NCBI RefSeq assembly: GCF_003254295.1
Contig: NZ_QKZO01000003.1
Location: 1 to 64,000 of the forward strand
DNA from: Rhodobacter capsulatus
GTDB lineage: Bacteria > Pseudomonadota > Alphaproteobacteria > Rhodobacterales > Rhodobacteraceae
Direction: 5' to 3'
DNA length: 64,000 nucleotides
Part shown: piece by piece, positions 7,829-14,983 of the stretch
How the letters are laid out: every line of letters begins with the position of its first letter
How positions within the stretch are numbered: the first letter of the stretch is position 1
Program-made: the position numbers and the translations under genes
The notes under the pieces: model-generated
What the model was told of the DNA's origin: nothing
What the model saw: only the letters and a program-made list of their open reading frames with translations
Databases searched by the model: none

Positions 7829-9424
7829 TTATTGCATCATTTCCTTCGTCGCCGACAGCTTCACGCCCTCATAATCCCGCACCACCCGATCAATGTCCCA
7901 TTGCAGCCGGGTCAGGAAGACGATGTCGCCATCGTGGTCCGTCGCGATATGCTGCTTGTTCACGTTGACCAGTTTCTCGACCGTGTCCTTCGGCCCCAGC
8001 ACCCAGCGGGCACTGGTGAATTGCGAGCTCTCAAACCGCACCGGAATGCCGTATTCGATCTCGATCCGGCTCGCCAGCACGTCGAATTGCAGCGCGCCGA
8101 CGACGCCGACGATGAAGCCCGAGCCGATCATCGGCTTGAAAACCTTGGCCGCGCCTTCCTCGGCGAATTGCATCAGCGCCTTTTCCAGATGCTTGCCCTT
8201 CATCGGATCGGTCGAGCGCACGGCCTGCAGCAGTTCCGGCGCGAAACTCGGAATGCCGGTGAAGCGCAGCTTTTCCCCCTCGGTCAGCGCGTCGCCGATG
8301 CGCAATTGCCCGTGGTTCGGAATGCCGATGATGTCGCCCGCCCAGGCCTCCTCGGCCAGTTCGCGGTCGGCGGCCAGAAACAGCACCGGGTTCGAGACCG
8401 CCATCGGCTTGCCCGAGCGCACATGCAAAAGCTTCATGCCGCGCTCGAAATGCCCCGAGGCCAGACGCACGAAGGCGACGCGGTCGCGGTGCTTCGGATC
8501 CATGTTCGCCTGCACCTTGAAGACGAAGCCGGTGACCGGGGTTTCGTCCGAGGCAATCTGCCGCTCGGCTGCCTTTTGCGGCTGCGGCTCGGGGCCGTAT
8601 GCGCCCATGCCGTCCATCAACTCCTTGACGCCAAAGGAATTGATCGCCGAGCCGAACCAGATCGGCGTCATGTGGCCTTCCAGAAAGCTTTGCCGGTCGA
8701 AGGCGGGCAGAAGCTCGCGCGCCATCGCCACTTCCTCGCGCAGCTTGGCCAGCAGATCGGCGGGCACATGATCGGCGAGCTTCGGATCGTCGAGCCCGTC
8801 GATCTTGATGCTTTCCGCCACCCGGTTGCGGTCGGCGCGGTCCATCAGCTCGAGCCGGTCGTGCAGGATGTCGTAGCAGCCCAGAAACTCGCGCCCCATC
8901 CCGATCGGCCAGCTGGCCGGGGCAACGTCGATGGCGAGGTTTTCCTGAATCTCGTCGATGATCTCGAAGGTGTCGCGGCTTTCGCGGTCCATCTTGTTGC
9001 AGAATGTCAGGATCGGCAGATCGCGCAACCGGCAGACCTCGAACAGTTTCCGCGTCTGGCTTTCCACCCCCTTCGCCCCGTCGATCACCATGATCGCGGC
9101 GTCAACGGCGGTCAGCGTGCGATAGGTGTCCTCGGAGAAATCCGAGTGGCCGGGCGTGTCGACCAGATTGAAGCGATACTGGCGGAAATCGAAGCTCATC
9201 GCCGAGGCCGAGACCGAGATGCCGCGTTCCTGTTCCAGCTTCATGAAGTCCGAACGCGTGCGCCGCGCCTCGCCCTTGGCACGGACTTGCCCCGCCATCT
9301 GGATCGCGCCCCCGAACAGCAGGAATTTCTCGGTGAGCGTGGTTTTCCCGGCGTCGGGGTGCGAGATGATCGCAAAGGTCCGGCGGCGGGCGATTTCGGG
9401 CGGGAGGGGGGCACGGTTGCTCAT
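7829..9424 (-). CDS. prfC: peptide chain release factor 3
   Basis: A 531-residue translational GTPase that removes RF1/RF2 from the ribosome after termination. The G1 motif HPDAGKTT is at residues 22-29, then RGISVSASAMSF (switch I), DTPGHSDF (G3), and NKMDRESRD (G4). Length and the C-terminal RF3 domain fit the family. The minus-strand start at 9424 yields the expected N-terminus. It stands alone between a small hypothetical gene and a divergently transcribed small cysteine-rich gene. Confidence 0.96.
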   Translation of the reverse strand: MSNRAPLPPEIARRRTFAIISHPDAGKTTLTEKFLLFGGAIQMAGQVRAKGEARRTRSDFMKLEQERGISVSASAMSFDFRQYRFNLVDTPGHSDFSEDTYRTLTAVDAAIMVIDGAKGVESQTRKLFEVCRLRDLPILTFCNKMDRESRDTFEIIDEIQENLAIDVAPASWPIGMGREFLGCYDILHDRLELMDRADRNRVAESIKIDGLDDPKLADHVPADLLAKLREEVAMARELLPAFDRQSFLEGHMTPIWFGSAINSFGVKELMDGMGAYGPEPQPQKAAERQIASDETPVTGFVFKVQANMDPKHRDRVAFVRLASGHFERGMKLLHVRSGKPMAVSNPVLFLAADRELAEEAWAGDIIGIPNHGQLRIGDALTEGEKLRFTGIPSFAPELLQAVRSTDPMKGKHLEKALMQFAEEGAAKVFKPMIGSGFIVGVVGALQFDVLASRIEIEYGIPVRFESSQFTSARWVLGPKDTVEKLVNVNKQHIATDHDGDIVFLTRLQWDIDRVVRDYEGVKLSATKEMMQ

Positions 9425-9628
9425 GCGCGGCCTTTACCGCAAGGCGGGATTGCGGGCAAGAAGGACGGATTTTTCCCGCCCGGCCTGCGGCAAATTGATC
9501 CGGATCATGGCACGCTGCGTAGAATCGTTCCAAGCTTGACCAACGTCGGGCGGGCTTCGTGGGGGAGCCTGTCTTCGGCGGACGGGGGTCGCTTACGCGC
9601 CCGACCCCGATCGGAACAGGAGGCTGCC

Positions 9629-9847
9629 ATGGCAAGGGTCGATCCCGCTGCCGGGTCTTTGACTGCGCGCGAAACGGTTCTGTGCCCCTATTGCGGGGTG
9701 CCGCTTTTCACCGCCAGGGACCGCGAAAGGCATCTTGACTTGAAGCTGTGCCGTTCCGAGGGCGAGGGGGCCTGGGACTGCGCCGATTGCACCGATCCGC
9801 ATCCGCGTCCGCAAGGTCGCTGCGATTGCGGGCCTGCGGCGGAATAG
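9629..9847 (+). CDS. small cysteine-rich, zinc-finger-like protein (72 aa)
   Basis: The ATG at 9629 follows AACAGGAGG at 9615-9623. The 72-residue product has CPYC at C19/C22, then H35 and C41, which could form one zinc site, and a second cluster C51-x2-C54 with C65/C67. No family is recognised. It may be a small zinc-ribbon protein. It is divergent from prfC and convergent with the Hint-domain gene, 12 bp from its stop. Confidence 0.65.
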   Translation: MARVDPAAGSLTARETVLCPYCGVPLFTARDRERHLDLKLCRSEGEGAWDCADCTDPHPRPQGRCDCGPAAE

Positions 9848-9859
9848 CCGCCGAAAGGG

Positions 9860-10855
9860 TCAGTCCTTCTTGCGAAACAGCGCCTCGCGGCCGACGCGGT
9901 CAAGCATCTCGCGCCCGGCCTCGGTGCCGAAATGCGGCGTGTGCGACAGATCGGGCAGGCGGGCCTTGATCTCGGCCGAGAGTTCCTCGGGCATCAGGCT
10001 CAGCGTCGCCTCAGACACCTGCAGGCTTTCGACCGGTACGCCCTCGGCATAGACGATCTCGTGCCGGTCGAAAACGAGCGCGAAATAATCGACATAACCG
10101 CCTTCGCGGCGCCAGACATGGTCGCCATCGACCAGATGCTTGGCCTGCACGAGGATCTCGGCGGTGTCGCCCAGCCGCTTTTCGCCGCGCCGATACAGGA
10201 ACACCCGGTGATGCGGCGCGACGATCAGATCGCTTTCATTGCCCAGCGTTCCGGCCGAAATCACCACCGGCGCGAAAGAGCCCAAGGCGCGCAGCGTTGC
10301 CCGCGCCACCAGCCGCACCGGCTGCGGGCCGCTGTCGCGCGTCAGCACGCGGTCGCCGGGCGCCAGCGTCTCGATCGGGCGCTGCGCGCCGCCCGCCATG
10401 GTGATCAGCGTGCCGGTGGTGAAGGCGATGCAGACCAGATCCGAAAGCCGCACATCGCCCGGATCATCGGTGGCTTCAAGCAGGGTGTAATCGACCCGCG
10501 GCGCGATCGGCGACAGCGGCAGGGCATAGAAGATCTGCGTTTCCTCATGCCGGATCAACAGGATATCGACCGTGTCGCCGTCCGGCGTGATGAAGACATG
10601 CCGCGCCAGCAGGGCGATCCGGTCGCCTTCGGCGCCCAGTTCCGAACCCGCGCAGATACGCTGCCCGGTGTCGGGATCGGCGGCGATCAGCAGCCGCAGC
10701 GGCCGTGCCGCGCGCTCGAGCTGATAGATGTCGCCGGGCTGGCACAGCGCGGCCAGATCAAGCCCGTCGCCCTGATTGGCGCCCGAGGTCACCCAGATCA
10801 GATCGGCCTCATAGACGTGGACGACCTGAGGCGGCAGGGAACGCGAGGCGGTCAT
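9860..10855 (-). CDS. Hint (hedgehog/intein) domain protein
   Basis: A 331-residue protein of the Rhodobacterales Hint_2 group. An N-terminal region of about 140 residues is followed by a Hint fold: GTLITMAGGAQRPIETLAPGDRVLTRD, then VAPHHRVFLY, then LVDGDHV. Most relatives I recall read CFTPGT at the start of the fold. Here the residue before FT is Ala, and a Cys lies two residues earlier (CIAFTTGT), so the splicing nucleophile may be lost or shifted. The ATG at 10855 is chosen as the first one giving a compact N-terminus; ATG 10897 is also in frame. Function is unknown. Confidence 0.75.
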   Translation of the reverse strand: MTASRSLPPQVVHVYEADLIWVTSGANQGDGLDLAALCQPGDIYQLERAARPLRLLIAADPDTGQRICAGSELGAEGDRIALLARHVFITPDGDTVDILLIRHEETQIFYALPLSPIAPRVDYTLLEATDDPGDVRLSDLVCIAFTTGTLITMAGGAQRPIETLAPGDRVLTRDSGPQPVRLVARATLRALGSFAPVVISAGTLGNESDLIVAPHHRVFLYRRGEKRLGDTAEILVQAKHLVDGDHVWRREGGYVDYFALVFDRHEIVYAEGVPVESLQVSEATLSLMPEELSAEIKARLPDLSHTPHFGTEAGREMLDRVGREALFRKKD

Positions 10856-10960
10856 GGCGGGTCCGGGGAACGAGGGGTTGGGCGAGGATCGCAGCATCTG
10901 TTGCAATTTCGGTTAATGCCCGCGCCCCCGCCCGTCAAGGCGCCGCCACGGACCGCCGGG

Positions 10961-11096
10961 GCAGGGGGGCGCTGCCCCCCTCTGGCTTCGCCATTCACCC
11001 CCCGGGATATTTCGGGCAAGATGAAAGGCATCCGGTTTCATCTTGCTGCAAATATCCCGGGGGGAGTCCGCTTGCGGACGGGGGGCAGAGCCCCCC
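10961..11096. repeat. R1 palindromic repeat, copy 1
   Basis: The outer boxes GGGGGGCGCTGCCCCCC (10964-10980) and GGGGGGCAGAGCCCCCC (11080-11096) are reverse complements with one mismatch. The inner arms CCCCCCGGGATATTT (10998-11012) and AAATATCCCGGGGGG (11050-11064) continue into GCAAGATGAAA and TTTCATCTTGC. A small hairpin TCCGC-TTG-CGGA-like block lies at 11067-11078. The element abuts the stop codon of the DUF1289 gene. Confidence 0.9.
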
Positions 11097-11348
11097 TTAC
11101 TCCGCCTGTCGTGCCGCGCGCCCGCCGCGGCGCTGGGCCAGACGCGGCGCGCGGGCGGGCAGCTCGGCCATCACCGCGCGGCGCTCTTCGGGGCTCATGC
11201 GCGACCAGCGGCCGATCTCGTCGAGCGTGCGCAGGCAGCCGATGCAAAGCCGCTCGGTCGGGTGGATCTGGCAGATCTTCACGCAGGGCGTGTCGATTTC
11301 CGCCCGTTTCCAGATCCCGTCGGTATTTTCCGGCGTGTTTTCAGCCAT
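11097..11348 (-). CDS. DUF1289 domain-containing protein
   Basis: An 83-residue protein with the four-cysteine DUF1289 pattern: C22 and C26 (PCVKIC) and C35 and C38 (LCIGC), followed by the typical R-T-x-x-E-I-x-x-W helix (RTLDEIGRWSRMSPEER). It is probably a small metal-binding protein; no reaction is known. The start at 11348 overlaps the ruvX stop in ATGGCTGA, which indicates coupled translation; an ATG at 11369 is also possible. It is the last gene of the ccmI-ruvX-DUF1289 operon. Confidence 0.85.
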   Translation of the reverse strand: MAENTPENTDGIWKRAEIDTPCVKICQIHPTERLCIGCLRTLDEIGRWSRMSPEERRAVMAELPARAPRLAQRRGGRAARQAE

Positions 11349-11820
11349 GTGCGCGCCCCAGATGCGCAAGGCGGTCGAGCGCGCCTTGCAAAATGAACCC
11401 CGCCGCGACGTGATCGACCAGTTCGGCCCGGCGCTTGCGGGAAAGATCGGCCTCGAGCATCGCGCGTTCGGCCGCCACCGTCGAGAGCCGCTCGTCCCAG
11501 AAGGTTATCGGCAAGGGCGTCAGCTTTTCAAGGTTGCGCGCGAAGGCCCGGGTCGATTGCGCCCGCGGCCCCTCGGAGCCGTCCATGTTCACCGGCAGCC
11601 CGAGGACGAAACCGACGATCTGCCGCTCGGCCACCGTCTTCATCAGATCCGCCACGTCGAGGGTGAATTTCTCGCGCCGGATCGTGCGCAGCGGCGTCGC
11701 GATGCCCCGCAGCGTGTCCGAGACCGAGACCCCGATCGTCTTCGTGCCCAGGTCAAGCCCGGCCAGCGCCCCCACCCGCGGCAGCGCTCCCGCGAAATCG
11801 CTGATCTCGGTGCAGATCAT
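11341..11820 (-). CDS. ruvX: Holliday junction resolvase-like YqgF/RuvX
   Basis: A 159-residue RNase H-fold nuclease of the YqgF/RuvX family, which in many bacteria matures the 16S rRNA 5' end. The first acidic residue is D23 in GLDLGTKTIG. The middle FVLGLPVNMDGSEG and the C-terminal DERLSTVAAERAML and DHVAAGFILQ motifs are present. Length is normal. The start overlaps the ccmI stop by four bases (ATGA), so the two are translationally coupled. Confidence 0.92.
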   Translation of the reverse strand: MICTEISDFAGALPRVGALAGLDLGTKTIGVSVSDTLRGIATPLRTIRREKFTLDVADLMKTVAERQIVGFVLGLPVNMDGSEGPRAQSTRAFARNLEKLTPLPITFWDERLSTVAAERAMLEADLSRKRRAELVDHVAAGFILQGALDRLAHLGRAHG

Positions 11821-13088
11821 GGCGCGGCTCCGATCGTGCCAAGCGGCGTTTGCACCGCCGCCTCGATCTTCGCCAGATCCTCGGCGCGGCCGGTGAATTT
11901 CGTCCGCGCCTCGGTGGCGATCGCCGCGGCGCGCTCGGCCTCGCCCAGCACCCGCAGCGAGGAGATCAGCTTCGCCCAATCCTCGGAACTGCCGCCCTCG
12001 TTCGCCAGCCGCGCGTTCAGGTTTTCGACCATGCCGCGGATCATCGCCAGACGGTCGGCGGGGGCCATGCCCTCGGCGGCTCGCATCTGCTCGGCCGAGG
12101 GGCCCGCGGGCACCGGCAGCGGCGCGGTGTAATCCTGCTCGCCCGCCAGCCAGGCCAGCGTCTCGATCCCCTGCGCGATCTCGGCCACCCAGGGCGCCTC
12201 GGGCGGCGAGACGCGCAGCGATGCATCCCACAGCCTGAAGGCCCGGTCGGGGCGGTCGTTCTGCCCCATCATCAGCCCGAGATAGAACAGCGCCAGCCCG
12301 TCTTTCGGGTTCATTTCCAGCGCCTTGGCAAAGGCCGCCTCGGCCTCGGCCGTCACCAGCCCGCCCGCGGCGATGGTCATCAGCTCGCCCAGACGGGTGT
12401 AATCCGCCGCCTCGGCCCGGTCGCCCTTGAGCGCGACAAGCCGCCGTTGCGCCTCCCATCCGGCGCGGTAATTGCCCAAAGCCATCTCGTTTTCCGAAAG
12501 CAGCGCCAGCCCCTGCGGATCATTGGGCCGCGACGCCACCGCCTGACGCAGCCGCTCCATCAGCTCGAGGTATTTCGGATCGGGCTGCGGCACCGGGCTG
12601 CCCGCCGCCGTCGCCCGCGCCTCGGCGGCCTTGCGCTCGGCCGCCGCCGTCGCTTCCGCCGCTGCCTGATCGGGGCGGGCCTGATACAGCGTCTCCGCCT
12701 CGGCCAGCCGCCCGGCCAGCGGCGCATCGGGCAGACCGGCCGCGCCGATCCGGTCGTAGATCGCGAAGGCCCCGGCCAGCGCCGCGACCGTCAGCGCCGC
12801 CGCCGCCACAGTGCCGCGCCGCGGCGCATCGCCCCCCGTCACCGCCGCCTGCAACGCCCGGTCCGCCTCCAGCAGCCGGCGCGAGATTTCCACCCGGCTC
12901 CGAGCCGCCTCCTCGGGGCTCAGCACGCCGCGGGCAAGGTCCTTGTCCACCTCGGCCAGTTGCGCGCGATAGACCTGCAGATCCTGCGCCTCGGCGGGCT
13001 GGGCCTGGCCGCGCGGGCGGATCAGCGTCAGGGCAAGGGCGAAGGCGATGGCGGCGACCAGCGTCGCGCAGATGATCCAGAACAGCAT
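11817..13088 (-). CDS. ccmI: cytochrome c biogenesis protein CcmI
   Basis: A 423-residue membrane protein that presents apocytochrome c to the haem ligation complex. The N-terminal part (LFWIICATLVAAIAFALALTL, a membrane segment, then the charged LAEVDKDLARGVLSPEEA loop, then a second segment near residue 100) is the CcmI-1 region. The remaining periplasmic part has TPR-like helices (GLALLSENEMALGNYRAGW) and is the CcmI-2 region. The start at 13088 has AGGAG upstream; an in-frame extension to 13166 lacks a signal. It heads the ccmI-ruvX-DUF1289 operon. R. capsulatus CcmI is the well-studied example. Confidence 0.93.
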   Translation of the reverse strand: MLFWIICATLVAAIAFALALTLIRPRGQAQPAEAQDLQVYRAQLAEVDKDLARGVLSPEEAARSRVEISRRLLEADRALQAAVTGGDAPRRGTVAAAALTVAALAGAFAIYDRIGAAGLPDAPLAGRLAEAETLYQARPDQAAAEATAAAERKAAEARATAAGSPVPQPDPKYLELMERLRQAVASRPNDPQGLALLSENEMALGNYRAGWEAQRRLVALKGDRAEAADYTRLGELMTIAAGGLVTAEAEAAFAKALEMNPKDGLALFYLGLMMGQNDRPDRAFRLWDASLRVSPPEAPWVAEIAQGIETLAWLAGEQDYTAPLPVPAGPSAEQMRAAEGMAPADRLAMIRGMVENLNARLANEGGSSEDWAKLISSLRVLGEAERAAAIATEARTKFTGRAEDLAKIEAAVQTPLGTIGAAP

Positions 13089-13327
13089 GGGGTCTCCTAT
13101 CCTGTATCTCCCATAAGGCTTTTGACGCCGTGCAGAAAGAGACAAGAGCGTGAAAGACCGCCTCACGGCTCTGTGTTGCGGCTCTTGTCAACGATGTCGC
13201 TTTTTGCTGCCGATTGCCGCATGGGGGGGGCTTTCGGGGTTCCGGGCGGTTCATCTAAGGTGGAACAGCCAGACTCGGGGCGCGCGCACAGCCTGTGGCA
13301 CCCCCAACCCGAAGCGAGAGAGGGCCG

Positions 13328-14572
13328 ATGAGACGCTATTCGATCTTCGCCGTGGCGCGCGAGGCGCTGCGCTATCACAGCGGTTGGGAAAAGGCCTGGG
13401 CCTCGCCCGAGCCGAAGAAACGCTACGACGTGATCGTGGTGGGGGCGGGCGGCCACGGGCTGGCCACGGCCTATTACCTGGGCAAGGTCCACGGCATCAA
13501 GAATGTGGCGATCATCGAAAAGGGCTGGCTGGGCGGTGGCAACACCGGGCGCAACACCACGATCATTCGCTCGAACTACCTGCAGGACCCTTCGGCGGCG
13601 ATCTATGAAAAGGCGCGCGCGCTTTACGAGGGGCTGAGCCAGGATCTGAACTACAACGTCATGTTCAGCCCGCGCGGCCTTCTGATGCTGGCGCAGTCGG
13701 AACATGAGATGCGCGGCTACAAGCGCACCGTCTATGCCAACAATCTGCAAAATGTCGAAACCCGCTGGATCGAGCCGAAGGAAGTCAAGAAGCTGGTGCC
13801 GATCCTGAACATCGCCGGGCCGCGCTATCCGGTTCTGGGCGCGCTTTATCAGGAAAAGGGCGGCACCGCGCGGCATGACGCGGTGGCCTGGGGCTATGCG
13901 CGGGCCTGTTCCGACATGGGCATGGATCTGCTCCAGAACACCGAAGTCACCGGCGTGCGCACGGCCGAGGGCAAGGTCGTCGGTGTCGACACCTCGCGCG
14001 GCGCGATCGATTGCGGCAAGCTCGCCATCGTCGTCGCCGGGCATTCCTCGGTTCTGGCGGGCATGGCCGGTTTCCGTCTGCCGATCGAATCGATGGCGCT
14101 GCAGGCCTGGGTGTCCGAGCCGATCAAGCCCACGATCGACGTCGTGGTGATGGCGAACCTCGTGCACGGCTACATGTCGCAATCCGACAAGGGCGAGCTG
14201 GTGATCGGCGGCGGCACCGACGGCTTCAACAACTATTCGCAACGCGGGTCGTGGCACCATGTCGAAGAAACCACCCGCGCCCTGATCGAGACCTTCCCGG
14301 TGATCTCGCGCCTCAAGATGCTGCGGCAATGGGGCGGCATCGTCGACATGACCGGCGACCGCTCGCCGATCCTGTCGAAAACCCCGGTCGAGGGCATCTT
14401 CGTCAACTGCGGCTGGGGCACCGGCGGCTTCAAGGCGATCCCGGGCTCGGGCTTTGCGATGGCGGAACTGGTGGCCAAGGGCTATTCGCCGCTGGCCGCC
14501 GAATTCGGCCTGCACCGCTTCAAGGAAGGCCAGTTCATCGACGAATCCGTGGCCGCCGGGGTGGCGCATTGA
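13328..14572 (+). CDS. soxB: sarcosine oxidase subunit beta
   Basis: A 414-residue flavoprotein subunit of heterotetrameric sarcosine oxidase, which oxidises N-methylglycine to glycine with transfer of the methyl carbon to tetrahydrofolate. The FAD-binding DVIVVGAGGHGLATAYYL motif is at residues 34-51, followed by the GGNTGRNTTIIRSNYL block typical of the family. The C-terminal NCGWGTGGFKAIPGSG segment is present. GAGAG precedes the ATG at 13328. It leads the soxBDAG operon; a half R1 repeat separates it from soxD. Confidence 0.96.
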   Translation: MRRYSIFAVAREALRYHSGWEKAWASPEPKKRYDVIVVGAGGHGLATAYYLGKVHGIKNVAIIEKGWLGGGNTGRNTTIIRSNYLQDPSAAIYEKARALYEGLSQDLNYNVMFSPRGLLMLAQSEHEMRGYKRTVYANNLQNVETRWIEPKEVKKLVPILNIAGPRYPVLGALYQEKGGTARHDAVAWGYARACSDMGMDLLQNTEVTGVRTAEGKVVGVDTSRGAIDCGKLAIVVAGHSSVLAGMAGFRLPIESMALQAWVSEPIKPTIDVVVMANLVHGYMSQSDKGELVIGGGTDGFNNYSQRGSWHHVEETTRALIETFPVISRLKMLRQWGGIVDMTGDRSPILSKTPVEGIFVNCGWGTGGFKAIPGSGFAMAELVAKGYSPLAAEFGLHRFKEGQFIDESVAAGVAH

Positions 14573-14584
14573 TGCCCTTCGCCC

Positions 14585-14632
14585 TTTCATCTTGCCCGAA
14601 ATACCTCGGGGGTCCGGGGGCAGCGCCCCCGG
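14585..14632. repeat. R1 palindromic repeat, half copy
   Basis: Only the right half of an R1 element is present: TTTCATCTTGCCCGAAATAC (14585-14604), CTCGGGGG, then the outer box GGGGGCAGCGCCCCC. It lies 12 bp after the soxB stop and inside the sox operon. The loss of the left half would leave only a small hairpin and may lower its power to stop transcription here. Confidence 0.8.
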
Positions 14633-14659
14633 CCGTCGTCACAAAAAAGGCCTGCTGAC

Positions 14660-14983
14660 ATGCTGACACTGACCTGCCCCTGCTGCGGCGTCACCGTCGA
14701 GGAAACCGAACTCGCCCCCGGCGGCGAGGCGCATCTGAAGCGCTTCGGCCCGGGCGCCTCGGACGCCGATTTCGAAACCTACATGTTCGCCCGCAAAAAC
14801 CCGAAAGGCGTGCATTTCGAGCGCTGGCGCCATGCCTATGGCTGCGGCAAGTGGTTCCTGGCCGCGCGCTGCACCGTCACCTGGGAGGTTTTCGGCACCT
14901 ATCCGGCGCAGACCTCCGAACCGCCCGCCGAGCTGATCGCCAAAATCAAAGAGAAACGTCCGGGCTGGGAGGGCTGGAAATGA
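14660..14983 (+). CDS. soxD: sarcosine oxidase subunit delta
   Basis: A 107-residue subunit of heterotetrameric sarcosine oxidase that carries a structural zinc. Likely ligands are C6 and C9 of CPCCG and H58 and C62 of HAYGCGKWF, matching the known delta-subunit pattern. Its stop overlaps the start of soxA in ATGA, so they are coupled. The order B-D-A-G is the standard operon order. Confidence 0.95.
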   Translation: MLTLTCPCCGVTVEETELAPGGEAHLKRFGPGASDADFETYMFARKNPKGVHFERWRHAYGCGKWFLAARCTVTWEVFGTYPAQTSEPPAELIAKIKEKRPGWEGWK

